Below, piece by piece: positions 11,101-17,157 of a DNA stretch of 64,000 nucleotides; within the stretch, counting starts at the first letter, position 1, and every line of letters starts with the position of its first letter. The notes beneath the pieces are model-generated. The model did no database searches. It was not told where the DNA came from and saw nothing but the letters and a program-made list of their open reading frames with translations. Source of the DNA: Streptomyces sp. MP131-18 (lineage in GTDB: Bacteria; Actinomycetota; Actinomycetes; Streptomycetales; Streptomycetaceae); NCBI RefSeq assembly GCF_001984575.1, contig NZ_LZNS01000001.1:7021012-7085011 (forward strand). Direction: 5' to 3'. The translations under genes and the position numbers were made by a program.

Positions 11101-11466
11101 CCGGCCGGCGTCGTCCTGCTGGACAGCTACCCGCCGGACGAGACGCAGCTGCTGGAACGGCTCATCCCGGCGGTCGTCCGCGGCATCCAGGACCGCAAGG
11201 ACCGCATGCTGGGCGGCGAGGACGACGCGTGGCTCACGGCCATGGGGCGCTACATGGGCTTCGACTGGACGCCCTCGCCGGTCGCCGCGCCGACACTGCT
11301 GGTCCGCTCCGGCGAACCGCTCCCCGGGCTGCCGGAGAACGAGCCGTGGCGGGCCACGTGGAAGCACCCGCACGACGCGGTGGACGTGCCGGGCGACCAC
11401 TTCACGATGATGGAGGAGCATGCCGCCGCCGCGGCGGCGGCGGTGGAGGAGTGGCTGGCGCGCTGA
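2146..11466 (+). CDS. Type I PKS, two terminal modules: KS-AT-ACP and KS-AT-DH-KR-ACP-TE
   Basis: 3106 residues. The ATG overlaps the upstream stop and has a GGGGG site 8 nt upstream. An N-terminal coiled-coil docking segment (1-34) matches the previous gene's tail. Module 1: KS (35-460, Cys209), AT (568-870, GHSVGE with Ser664 and HAFH 764-767, a malonyl-CoA signature) and ACP (Ser995), with no reductive domain, so the keto group stays. Module 2: KS (about 1060-1485, Cys1231), AT (from 1606, GHSQGE but AAGH at 1797-1800), DH (about 1970-2240, His near 2001 in DHAVAGTVLVPG and a DAALH motif), KR with LDD (about 2464-2640), ACP (Ser2779) and thioesterase (2889-3106, GYSSGG with Ser2966, His in PGDHF). 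Module 2 should give an enoyl unit before TE release. The TE marks the end of this line. Its 3' end overlaps the convergent TetR gene by 65 bp. Confidence 0.97.
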   Translation: MTGTEANVVAALRASVKETEKLRRQNRELAEAAREPIAIVAMSCRFPGGVESPEDLWRLLESGEDALSLFPDDRGWDLTAPADGEPVDGEPSGGAARSGGFLRDAGAFDPGFFGISPREALAMDPQQRLLLETSWEAFERAGIMPDALRGSSTGVFMGTNGQDYAALFPGAAGGAEGFLITGTAASVVSGRLAYTYGLQGPAVTVDTACSASLVTLHLAVQALRGGECTMALAGGATVMATPTAFVEFSRQRGLAADGRCKAFAEAADGTGWGEGVGVLLLERLSDARRNGHPVLAVVRGSAVNQDGASNGLTAPSGPAQQRVIRAALDSAGLGPADVDAVEAHGTGTTLGDPIEAQALLATYGRDRDAERPLWIGSVKSNIGHTQAAAGVAGVIKMVQALRNGVLPRTLHVDRPTPAVDWSSGAVRVLTEPVPWAGPGGRPRRAGVSSFGVSGTNAHVLLEQAQDAEPEPGTTGEQDGPARPLVFPLSARSAAALRGQAERLGAHLRERPGARLADIAHSLAGTREPMEHRAALVADGRDGLLAACAALAAGDPAPGAWTGRARRGRLAFLYTGQGSQRPGMGAALAGAFPAYAEALDEVAAHIDPLLGRSLRDLLAAEPGTPQAEALHGTDLAQPALFALEIALSRLLATWGVRPDAVLGHSVGELAAAHVAGLLTLPDACALVVARGRLMAAAPGGGAMAAIEASEPEIEPFLSGNADLVSLAAVNGPSAVVISGDADEVARIAAAWRDRGRRTKDLKVSHAFHSPHLAGVLDDFRAVADGVTYHRPTVPVVSNVTGALADFAEIGTPDYWVRHMRGTVRFADGVAALLGHGVSACLEVGPDGVLTGMGQGCVPADADTRFLPTLRADGDPVTDVTTAVARLHTVGRQPDWEAFHAGLAPRRVDLPTYAFARERYWLDAGPVAGPATGPAPAASAAQAGDEAPGDPLGGLVPEERQAAALDLIRRHVAAVLGHADPGAVEPDVAFSDMGFTSLTAVELRNSLVAATGVDLPASLVFDHPTARAAAAHLAAEAAGTSGAARAARLRAAAAARSRADEPIAIVGMGCRYPGGVRSPEDLWQLLAAGGDGITPFPDDRGWDLDGIYHPDPDHPGTTNGREGGFIDGADLFDAAFFGINPREALAMDPQQRQLLEVAWEALERAGIDPSALRGSDAGVFVGAATQDYGSDTAELPDGVETYLMTGNTGSVISGRLSYTFGLEGPSLTVDTACSSSLTALHLAARALREGECSLALAGGVMVMPSPTPFVALAKQRGLAEDGRCKPFDAAADGTGFSEGVGMLVVERLGDARRNGHQVLAVVRGSAVNSDGASNGLTAPNGPSQERVIAAALADAGLAPADVDAVEAHGTGTRLGDPIEAQAVIATYGQDRDAERPLWLGSIKSNIGHSQAAAGVAGIIKMVEAMRHGTLPATLHLKEPTPHVDWSRGAVALLAEATPWPDSPGRPRRAGVSSFGVSGTNAHVLLEEPAPEDRPGGPGTDDGIGEEAEESEAAAGPGPFVALPVSARTGTALRARAAGLARHLTRERTGRPVDVAHSLATGRAALTRRAAVLGRDRAGLAEALTALAEDRPHPSVVTGQAAADAARPVFVFPGQGSQWTGMAMELLDGAPAFAERLAECQQALDPYIDWSLTAAIRGEPDAPSMERLDVVQPALFAVMVSLDALWRAHGVRPAAVLGHSQGEIAAACSVGALTLQEAARLAALRSRAYQRLAGTGAMGSVLMPHEEVEPHLERWAGRVSVAAVNSPGSTVVSGDPAAVEGLLAELGDAGVKVRRIAATAAGHSAHIEALRFDIDTAAGGIEPRPSDVAFCSSVTGDLTGTEELDAAYWFANLRRTVRFDRAARTLMAAGHRAFIELSPHPVLTLSLQETAASLGRDIVALGSLRRDEGGTERFLTSLAEAHVHGVGVDLAAAAPGGRRVALPTQPWEGSRYWLTPGRGAGDLAAAGAEGEPHPLLGAHVALPDGGLVLTGRLAVNDVPWLADHAVAGTVLVPGAGLLELALRAGAATGAARVAELTLHTPLVLPERGGVQLRLVVDPPGPGGRRALGIHTRQADDEPWLRHADGLLAPATGDAPADGVFAAWPPEGAEAVGLDGAYERLAEAGYDYGPAFQGLAAVWRRGEDTFAEVRLAERERTEAERYGLHPAALDAALHAAAAGRADTAVRLPFSWAGVDLHAVGAATLRVHLTARGGDAMAVRIADGAGRPVLTADALVTRPVDVDAVKRAGERTDAAHTWLYETAWTPLAAAAPPASAPGRWAALGGIAAAEGLQAVGVPVDAYHDLAELAAAVAAGTPAPELVLALADGAAPGPDETGETGETGEELALRTHEAARRTLALVRDWLTAPGLAAARLTLLTRGADADPAAGALWGLVRSAQSENPGRLTLLDVAGADEEVPWRDVAAALAVADEAQLSIRSGAVHVPRLAPAPGAADASGDATPAPLPGTALITGGTGTLGRLVARHLVTRHGTTHLLLASRSGERADGAAEFAAEMEKLGAAVTTVACDVADRDALARLLADVPAEHPLTTVVHAAGALDDGLAVSLTDEQLGRVLRPKADAAAHLDELTADLDLKAFVLFSSASGTFGGLGQANYAAANAFLDVLAARRRAAGRAAVSLAWGTWAPASTMTALTETDLRRMARGGIVPLTAEQGLALLDTALAMQDRPALVPVRLDLDALGAQAEAAGVPVPGLFRGLVRPAVRRAAQHAADPGAGQRLAALPDAERLAALRELVREQTATVLGHGAADAVDAEAGFGELGFDSLTAVELRNRLGTATGLTLPPTLVFDHPTPADLARRLHTELGEAAAAPAAAPGVANGGPAGGGSLLPLFADAVERGEIREFVGAMNALSRFRPAFDDAPGDAAGVRLAGGDEGPLLLCLPPVIGISGPHQYARFAAALRGRRTVVALPHPGFRTGEPVAATARALARAHAATALRLAAGAPFVVVGYSSGGFVAHAVAEELQAAGTAPAGVVLLDSYPPDETQLLERLIPAVVRGIQDRKDRMLGGEDDAWLTAMGRYMGFDWTPSPVAAPTLLVRSGEPLPGLPENEPWRATWKHPHDAVDVPGDHFTMMEEHAAAAAAAVEEWLAR

Positions 11467-12046
11467 CGCGGCGGCCCGCGCGGGCCAGGGGCAGCACCAC
11501 CTCGTCGACCAGCCGGTGCCCCTCCTCGCGCGGCACGGACTCGCCCATCATCAGCCAGCGGAACATCACGACGGCGGGCGCGATCTGCCACAGCACCTCG
11601 ACGTCGGCGTCCGGGGCGATCTCGCCGCGCTCCCTGGCGCGCGCGAACGCCCCCGCGGCCACCTGCTTGCGCGCGTCGAGAAAGCCCTCCCGCAGCGCCG
11701 TCGCCAGCTCCTCGTTCCGCCGTTTCTCGTCGATGAGCCCGGCCATCACGTCGGCCAGCCGCTCCATCTCGTTCAGCAGGTCGTCCATGCCCGCCAGCAG
11801 GTCGCCGCGGAGGCTGCCGGTGTCGTACTCGGCCGGCAGGTGGCTGACCGCGTGCACGAACGCGGCGACGACCAGCGCCGACTTGGACGGCCACCGCCGG
11901 TACACGGTGGCCTTGCTCGCGTGGACACGCGACACGACCTCGTCGATGGTCAGCCGTTCGTAGCCGGTCTCCTTGAGGACATCGAGCGTGGTGGTCAGCA
12001 GTTCATCCATGCGGGCCTGGCCACCCCGCAGCGGTGCGACGGACAT
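11402..12046 (-). CDS. TetR-family transcriptional regulator
   Basis: 214 residues. The N-terminal helix-turn-helix reads LTIDEVVSRVHASKATVYRRW, a canonical TetR DNA-binding core. The C-terminal ligand domain is unassigned and ends in a proline-rich tail (PPPPPPRRR) that is antisense to the PKS 3' end. It is convergent with the PKS gene and overlaps it by 65 bp without an obvious terminator. A perfect 24-bp palindrome lies 27 bp upstream of its start, so it probably autorepresses. The inferred role is ligand-responsive control of resistance or of the adjacent PKS cluster. The target genes cannot be told from sequence. Confidence 0.9.
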   Translation of the reverse strand: MSVAPLRGGQARMDELLTTTLDVLKETGYERLTIDEVVSRVHASKATVYRRWPSKSALVVAAFVHAVSHLPAEYDTGSLRGDLLAGMDDLLNEMERLADVMAGLIDEKRRNEELATALREGFLDARKQVAAGAFARARERGEIAPDADVEVLWQIAPAVVMFRWLMMGESVPREEGHRLVDEVVLPLARAGRRVSAPATPPPPPPRRRHAPPSS

Positions 12047-12072
12047 GTGATCAGCTTACGTCGCGACCGACC

Positions 12073-12096
12073 GTACGGTACGAGGCGGTACCGTAC
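12073..12096. promoter_or_regulatory. Perfect inverted repeat, probable TetR operator
   Basis: GTACGGTAC-N6-GTACCGTAC: two perfect 9-bp arms around GAGGCG, 27 bp upstream of the TetR start. Size, symmetry and position fit a TetR dimer site. Binding by the adjacent regulator is inferred. Confidence 0.75.
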
Positions 12097-12251
12097 ACGC
12101 GCGGGCCGCCGCGGACTCACCGCAGGGGTCCGGGCCTCGCCTCAGGACCGGCGGGCCGCGTTTTCAAGCGGTCAGCGGGTATTTGCCGGGGGTGTCGTTA
12201 TCCGCGACGAGTGGACGGCCGCGCTGCGGGCGTGAGGGAGACGTCCGGGGC

Positions 12252-12566
12252 TCAGAGTCCGCCGCTGCCCCCGGTCCAGGCCGGGGGCTCGGGCATGGCG
12301 TCGCCCTGGATGGTCCACGGACCGTCCGGGCCGGCCGCGGTGGCGTACGGCACGCGGCCGTGCCGCGAACCGGTGGAGTACGCCCAGTGGGCGCCGTTCT
12401 CCGTGAACACGTCCGGGTCGGGGAAATCGTCGTCGATCACCAGTCCCGGGGCGACCGAGCTGGGGGCGGGGGCGTCGGCGTCCTGGGCGTTCGCGGCGGG
12501 GGAGAGAGGCAGCAGCGCGGCGAAGACCGCCACCGCGCCGAGCAGCGCGCCCGTCGTGATGCGCAT
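12252..12566 (-). pseudogene. Remnant of a secreted glycoside hydrolase family 43 protein
   Basis: The 104-residue reading frame begins with a Sec signal peptide (MRITTGALLGAVAVFAALL...ANA). It continues with the start of a GH43 five-bladed propeller: FPDPDVF (catalytic-base Asp region), HWAYSTGS and GRVPYAT. It ends in GGL-TGA. The codons after the stop read APDVS, and the family normally has LWAPDV here, so the stop is most simply a TGG to TGA change. Homology fades a few codons later, and the frame closes at 12198-12200. The catalytic acid and most blades are missing. It is a decayed gene unrelated to the PKS cluster. Confidence 0.6.
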
Positions 12567-12621
12567 GGCGTGGCCCTTTCTACGCGGGAGTCGGGGACGT
12601 GCGGGACGTGCGTCAGGGCCT

Positions 12622-12658
12622 GCGGGGCGGGGGCCGCGCCGTGCGGCCCCCGCCCCGC
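12622..12658 (-). terminator. GC-rich hairpin terminator after the amidase gene
   Basis: A perfect 16-bp stem (GCGGGGCGGGGGCCGC and its complement) with a 5-nt loop starts 6 bp past the amidase stop. It has no U tract, as is usual in Streptomyces. Confidence 0.75.
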
Positions 12659-12664
12659 GTGGCG

Positions 12665-14227
12665 CTACCTGCCCGCCTGGAGCGCTGCCCAGGTCTGCGG
12701 GCCGACGAGGCTGTCGGCGGACAGCCCGCGGCTCGACTGGTAGTCGTGGACGGCCTCGCCGGTGAGCGGGCCGAAGATGCCGTCGACGGAGACGGTGCGG
12801 CCGAGCGCGGCGGTCAGCGCCCGCTGGAGCCGTGACACGGCCTCACCCGTGCTGCCCTCGCCGAGCGAGGCGGTGGGTCCCGCGGACAGCAGCGCCGTCC
12901 AGGTGCTGCTGCCGACGACGCCGTCGACGGGCAGGCCGACCGCCGTCTGGAAGGAGCGGACCGCGGCCGCCGTGGCGGGGCCGAAGTCGCCGTCGGTTTC
13001 CCCGGCATCGTGCCCGTTGGTGGTCAGCAGGTGCTGGAGGGCCGCCACCTGGGGGCCGCTCTCACCTTCGGCGAGCGAGCTGTAGGCGGGGAAGTCCAGC
13101 TCGGGGGCGCCGGGTTCACCCGGGTCGCCGCCGACCAGCTCCATGTAGTAGTCCCAGTCCCAGTGCGGCCCCGGGTCGGTGTGGTCGTTGCCCGGGACCT
13201 CCACGTGGCCGAGGATGTGCTCCCGGTCCTTGGGGATGCCGTGCCGGTCGGCGAGGTGGCTCGTCAGGGCCGCGGAGGAACGGTACATCGCGTCGGTGAA
13301 CCACGCCGGTTCGTCGACCCAGCCCTCGTGCTCGATGCCGATGCTGTAGGGGTTACCCGACCGCGCGTGCCAGGCGGTGTCCGCGTCGCGGACCGTCTGC
13401 GTGACCTCGCCGTCCGAGGAGCGGATCACGTAGTGGGCGCTGACCTGCGAGTCCGGGTTCTGGAACCAGCTGATCGCCCCGGCGTAGGAGCCCTGGGTGA
13501 CGTGGATGACGACGGCGCTGATCGACTGGGTGCGGCCGGAGGCGTAGTTGGCCTCGTGCGCCGGGACCCAGCGCGCGGCCGGGTAGTCCTCGCTGAGTGC
13601 GACCGGTCCCGCGGTGGCGTACCGGCCGCGTTCCGGCGCGACCGCGCGGGGCGTGACCTCGACCGTCTCGCCGCCGCCGACGGGCGCCCTGACCCCGTCC
13701 CGCAGCAGCTCGTAGACGGTGTCCGCGTAGAGGCGGGCGGTGGAGTCCTCGGTGGCGCCGCCGTACTGCGCGACCACCGGGTACCAGGCGTCGAGGTCGG
13801 CGCGGTCGTGGGGGGACAGGCCGAGCGTGTCGGCGTACTCCCGCAGTACGGCGGCCCCGCCGCGGATGTTCGCGGCGGTGTCCTGCCGCAGCTCCGCGAC
13901 CGGCAGGCCGGTCTCCGCCGCGGCGGTTTCCAGGGTGCGGTGGGTGGGGTTGCTCACCAGGTGCATCACGCCGTAGCCGCGGGCCTGGCTCGGCAGGCCG
14001 TCGTGGCCGTCGAGGCGGGATTCGCCGTAGCCGACCGCGACCAGCAGGTCCCGGGGGACGTCGTACTGTGCGGCGGCCTCGCCGAACGCGGCGGTCACCG
14101 GTGCGGTGGCGGCGTCGGCGGCGTCGGTGGCGGCCGCGGGCTGGGCGGGGGCGAGCAGCGCCGCGAGGGCCGCGCCCGCGAGTGCGGTGACGCCGATCCG
14201 ACGGGGTGGGGCAGATCGTCTGGACAC
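12665..14227 (-). CDS. Secreted N-acetylmuramoyl-L-alanine amidase with two peptidoglycan-binding domains
   Basis: 520 residues from a GTG start chosen for its GGAG site 9 nt upstream and the signal peptide that follows directly (VSRRSAPPRRIG...APAQPAAA). A lytic-transglycosylase-like helical domain follows (about 30-160; PRDLLVAVGYGESR). The amidase_2 domain has the zinc ligands in VVIHVTQG, SIGIEHEG and a DPGPHWDW motif. Two PG_binding_1 repeats form the C-terminus (DGDFGPATAAAVRSFQ and VDGIFGPLTGEAVHDYQ). It cleaves the amide between MurNAc and the stem peptide outside the cell. A terminator lies on each side, so it is its own unit and is probably not part of the cluster. Confidence 0.9.
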   Translation of the reverse strand: MSRRSAPPRRIGVTALAGAALAALLAPAQPAAATDAADAATAPVTAAFGEAAAQYDVPRDLLVAVGYGESRLDGHDGLPSQARGYGVMHLVSNPTHRTLETAAAETGLPVAELRQDTAANIRGGAAVLREYADTLGLSPHDRADLDAWYPVVAQYGGATEDSTARLYADTVYELLRDGVRAPVGGGETVEVTPRAVAPERGRYATAGPVALSEDYPAARWVPAHEANYASGRTQSISAVVIHVTQGSYAGAISWFQNPDSQVSAHYVIRSSDGEVTQTVRDADTAWHARSGNPYSIGIEHEGWVDEPAWFTDAMYRSSAALTSHLADRHGIPKDREHILGHVEVPGNDHTDPGPHWDWDYYMELVGGDPGEPGAPELDFPAYSSLAEGESGPQVAALQHLLTTNGHDAGETDGDFGPATAAAVRSFQTAVGLPVDGVVGSSTWTALLSAGPTASLGEGSTGEAVSRLQRALTAALGRTVSVDGIFGPLTGEAVHDYQSSRGLSADSLVGPQTWAALQAGR

Positions 14228-14350
14228 GCTTCTCCGTTCGCAGATACCGTGCGCACGCCCCGTGGGGTCGGGCGTGCGCCGGCTCCCACCCTCGGGCAGC
14301 GCCATGGCCATGTCAATCGGCGGGGCCGGTGGGATACCCCGTCCGGCCCA

Positions 14351-14400
14351 CCCGGGTGCGGCGCGGCGGCCCGTACCGGGACCGCCGCGCCGTACCCGGG
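14351..14400 (-). terminator. Long hairpin after the ketosynthase III gene
   Basis: A near-perfect 23-24 bp stem (CCCGGGTGCGGCGCGG... against its complement, two G-U or mismatched pairs) with a tiny loop. It lies between the KSIII stop (14433) and the amidase start, and probably ends the leftward NAT-KSIII operon. Confidence 0.65.
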
Positions 14401-14432
14401 CCGAACGCGCCCCGCCCGCGCGTGGCGCGCCG

Positions 14433-15458
14433 TCAGTCCCCGGCCGCGTTGATCTCCTGCGGGAGCCTGAAGCACAGCGAGCCGAAGAGGAAGCCGGCGC
14501 CGATGGCTCCCATGACGACGACGTCGTCCCGCTTCGCCCTGCCCTCCTTCGCCAGGCGCCACAGCGACGTCAGGGGCGACACCGAGGCCGTGTTGCTCAG
14601 CGTGTCGGCGGTGACGGGCACCCGTTCGGTGTCCGCCCCGACGATGCGCGCCAGTTCGCGCACGAGCCGGGCGTTGGCCTGGTGCAGCGCGAAGCCGCTC
14701 ACGTCGTCCACCGTGACGCCGGCGGAGGAGAGCGTCTCGGTGATGGACTTCGGCAGCCGGGTCAGCGCCTCCCTCAGCACCACCCGCCCGTCCATCTGGA
14801 GGTAGGGGTTGACGGGTGTCGGAGTGCTGGAGCCGGCCGTCTTCTGGTGCACGCGCCAGGGCGCCGCCATCCGGACCGCGTCCGAGTACACGTTCCCGAG
14901 GTCGTAGGAGAGGAGGCCGTCCGGTCCGTCCGACTTCCGCAGCACCGTCGCCGCGGCGGCGTCGCCGAAGAAGATCCGCGTCACCCGGTCCGTGGGGTCG
15001 GTGCCGCCGGAGCCGCGCTCGGCGCAGACGATCAGGGCCCGTTCGAGGCCGGGCTCCTGGAGCAGGGCGGAGGCCGTGTAGATCCCGTACACCGACGAGG
15101 CGCACGCGTGCTGCGTGATGTCGACGATGCGCGGGCTCTCGATTCCGAGGCGCTCGGCGATGCTCACGCCCATGGACGGCATGACCCAGTCCGGGGTGGT
15201 GCACGCGACGAGCAGGACGTCGATGTCCCGCGCGCCCGCGCCCGCGGCGTCCAGGGCCTTCTCCGCGGCACGGACGGCCAGGTCGAGCAGGCTGTCCTCC
15301 GGTTCGAGGAAACGCCGTTCACGTATGCCGGTCTTCTCCTCGATCCACTCCGGTGTCGTGTCCAGCGTTTCGCACAGCTCGGCGTTGGTGACGACCCTTT
15401 CTGGCAGGACAAGACTGACACTCTCGGGACTCACCGGGCTGAGTTGCCACCTGGGCAT
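14433..15458 (-). CDS. Ketosynthase III (FabH/KASIII-like acyltransferase)
   Basis: 341 residues. The ATG was chosen because GAGGAGG lies 5 nt upstream. A 24-codon upstream extension is open but has no such site. Active-site Cys119 is in QHACASS, His in ALHQAN and Asn in SNTASV, so the Cys-His-Asn triad is intact. It sits at the end of a leftward operon after two NATs and an amidohydrolase. KASIII enzymes normally prime fatty acid or polyketide synthesis. In benzoxazole clusters a KASIII-like protein is implicated in acyl transfer between 3-hydroxyanthranilate units. That second role is favoured here because 3-hydroxyanthranilate genes are nearby, but it is inference. A priming role for the PKS remains possible. 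Confidence 0.9.
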   Translation of the reverse strand: MPRWQLSPVSPESVSLVLPERVVTNAELCETLDTTPEWIEEKTGIRERRFLEPEDSLLDLAVRAAEKALDAAGAGARDIDVLLVACTTPDWVMPSMGVSIAERLGIESPRIVDITQHACASSVYGIYTASALLQEPGLERALIVCAERGSGGTDPTDRVTRIFFGDAAAATVLRKSDGPDGLLSYDLGNVYSDAVRMAAPWRVHQKTAGSSTPTPVNPYLQMDGRVVLREALTRLPKSITETLSSAGVTVDDVSGFALHQANARLVRELARIVGADTERVPVTADTLSNTASVSPLTSLWRLAKEGRAKRDDVVVMGAIGAGFLFGSLCFRLPQEINAAGD

Positions 15459-15501
15459 GACGGCCTCCTCTTCGGCAGTGGACAAGTCGGTGGTGCCGCA
15501 C

Positions 15502-16335
15502 TCACTTTTCCTCGAACGCCATGCGCACACGGTCCTTGAGATAAGGGCTCGGGGTGGGGCGCGCGTCCAGTTTCACGCCGAACCACTTTTCGTACGCCGC
15601 GAGTATCTCCGCGTCGTCGGCAAGTACTTCGGTACGCGATTCCTTGCCGGTGGTGATCGTGAGCTTGTCGTCCTTGAGGATCACCCAGCCGTTTTCGAGC
15701 GGCAGGGAGCAGAACATGTTCTGGAGCAGCATGGAATCCGGGCTCGTCCGGTACCACCAGACCACCTGCTCGAAATCGGCCATCGACAGCGGGCCCTCGT
15801 AGAACTGGTACTGCGGCTTTCCGTCGCACAGCACGTCGGTGGCCTTGTCGCTCACCCTGCGCGTCGAGAAGCGGCCGTGCGGGTCGGGCTGCGGCTCGGC
15901 CGCGTCGAGCAGCACGGGGAACCGGCTGCCCTTTCCGAATCCCACGTCCACGATCCACGTCGCCCCGTCGATGACGACGGTCATCATGAAATGGTTGTAG
16001 GGCGCGTTGAGTTCGCCGCCGATCCACACCCGTGCGTGATGGGCGGTCACGTCGTAGCCGAGGGACTGGAGCAGATAGAGAAAGGCTGTGTTGATCTCGC
16101 CGCAGCCGCCGCCGCGGCGCTGGCGCACGATCTTGTCGACGACCCGTTCGTCCTTGTAGTAGATCTCCTTGCCGAGGTGGTAGTCGATGCTCTCGAAGGG
16201 CACCGACATCACGTGCCGTTCGTGCAGATGCCGCAGCGCGTCCAGGTCGGGCCGCTTCGGCGGCTCGGCCCCGATGCGCTCCAGGTAGGCGGCGATGGTC
16301 GCGTCGTCCAGGATGAGGACCTCGTCGGAAGTCAT
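15502..16335 (-). CDS. Arylamine N-acetyltransferase / amide synthase-like protein (NAT copy A)
   Basis: 277 residues with the NAT cysteine-protease-like fold. Catalytic Cys78 (RRGGGCGE), His115 (NHFMM) and Asp130 (IVDVGFG) are all present. This family moves acyl groups from CoA or a PKS carrier protein to an aromatic amine; RifF closes rifamycin this way. Its GAGGAGG site lies inside the last codons of the upstream NAT gene, so the two are translationally coupled. Copy B next door is clearly a paralogue with the same start (AYLERI/QYLERI), RQRRGGGC/HQRRGGGC and end regions. A likely acceptor is the amine of 3-hydroxyanthranilate or a derivative. Confidence 0.93.
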   Translation of the reverse strand: MTSDEVLILDDATIAAYLERIGAEPPKRPDLDALRHLHERHVMSVPFESIDYHLGKEIYYKDERVVDKIVRQRRGGGCGEINTAFLYLLQSLGYDVTAHHARVWIGGELNAPYNHFMMTVVIDGATWIVDVGFGKGSRFPVLLDAAEPQPDPHGRFSTRRVSDKATDVLCDGKPQYQFYEGPLSMADFEQVVWWYRTSPDSMLLQNMFCSLPLENGWVILKDDKLTITTGKESRTEVLADDAEILAAYEKWFGVKLDARPTPSPYLKDRVRMAFEEK

Positions 16336-16341
16336 CTGTTC

Positions 16342-17151
16342 TCAGTCCTCCTCGAATGAGAACCGGAGCGTGTTGGTCATGTGCGGGCTCGGCGTGGGCC
16401 GCTCGTCGAGCTTGATTCCGAACCACTTTTCGTACGCCGCGAGCACCGCCGCGTCGTCCGGCAGCTTCTCGGTCCGCTTCTCCCGCCCCGTGGTGAGCGT
16501 CAGCAGGTCGTCGCGCAGGCTGACCCAGCCGCCGGGCAGGGGCAGGGAGCAGAAGAGGTTCGTCAGGAACGGCGAGCGCGGGTTGGTGCGGTACCACCAC
16601 AGCGTCTGCCGGAAGTCGACCAGCTCCACCGGGTCGTCGTAGAAGCAGTACTGCGGCTTCCCGTTGCGGAAGATGTCGATCGCGCCGTCGTCCATCGGCC
16701 GCAGGGTGAACTCGCCCTGCGGGTCGGCCTGCTTACGTCCCGCTTCGAGCAGGAGCGGATGCCTGCTGCCCTTGCCGAAACCGATGTCCACCAGCCACCG
16801 CTCGCCGTCGATGGCCACCGTGGCCAGCAGGTGGTGGTACGGGGGGGTGGACCGGTCCCCGATCCGCAGCCGGCCCTGGTGCAGCGTGATGTCGAAGCCG
16901 AGCGCTTCGAGCAGCAGGAAGAACGCCGTGTTGATCTCGTAGCAGCCGCCGCCGCGGCGCTGGTGGACGACCTTGTCGACGGCCCGCTCGTCCATGTGTA
17001 TCTCGGCGCCGAGGTGGTAGTCGATGCTGTCGAAGGGCACCGACATCACGTGCCGCTCATGCAGGTGGCGCAGGGCGTCCGCGTCCGGCTTCCCCGGCGG
17101 TTCGGCGGAAATGCGTTCCAGGTACTGGGCCACTGTCTTGTCGTCGAGCAT
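16342..17151 (-). CDS. Arylamine N-acetyltransferase / amide synthase-like protein (NAT copy B)
   Basis: 269 residues. The triad is Cys70 (RRGGGCYE), His107 (YHHLL) and Asp122 (LVDIGFG), intact. It starts 6 bp after the amidohydrolase stop, with a GAGAGGTGAG site in that gene's end, and ends 6 bp before NAT copy A. The residue after the catalytic Cys differs between the copies (Tyr here, Gly in copy A), as does the acyl pocket region, so the two may take different acyl donors or acceptors. Homologues form anilide bonds in ansamycins. Two adjacent copies suggest either two acylation steps or a heteromeric pair. Confidence 0.93.
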   Translation of the reverse strand: MLDDKTVAQYLERISAEPPGKPDADALRHLHERHVMSVPFDSIDYHLGAEIHMDERAVDKVVHQRRGGGCYEINTAFFLLLEALGFDITLHQGRLRIGDRSTPPYHHLLATVAIDGERWLVDIGFGKGSRHPLLLEAGRKQADPQGEFTLRPMDDGAIDIFRNGKPQYCFYDDPVELVDFRQTLWWYRTNPRSPFLTNLFCSLPLPGGWVSLRDDLLTLTTGREKRTEKLPDDAAVLAAYEKWFGIKLDERPTPSPHMTNTLRFSFEED

Positions 17152-17157
17152 GGCGAC

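Noticed and set aside
12252..12566. Intact small secreted protein
   Set aside because: The sequence is the first blade of a GH43 enzyme, and the family motif continues in frame after the stop.
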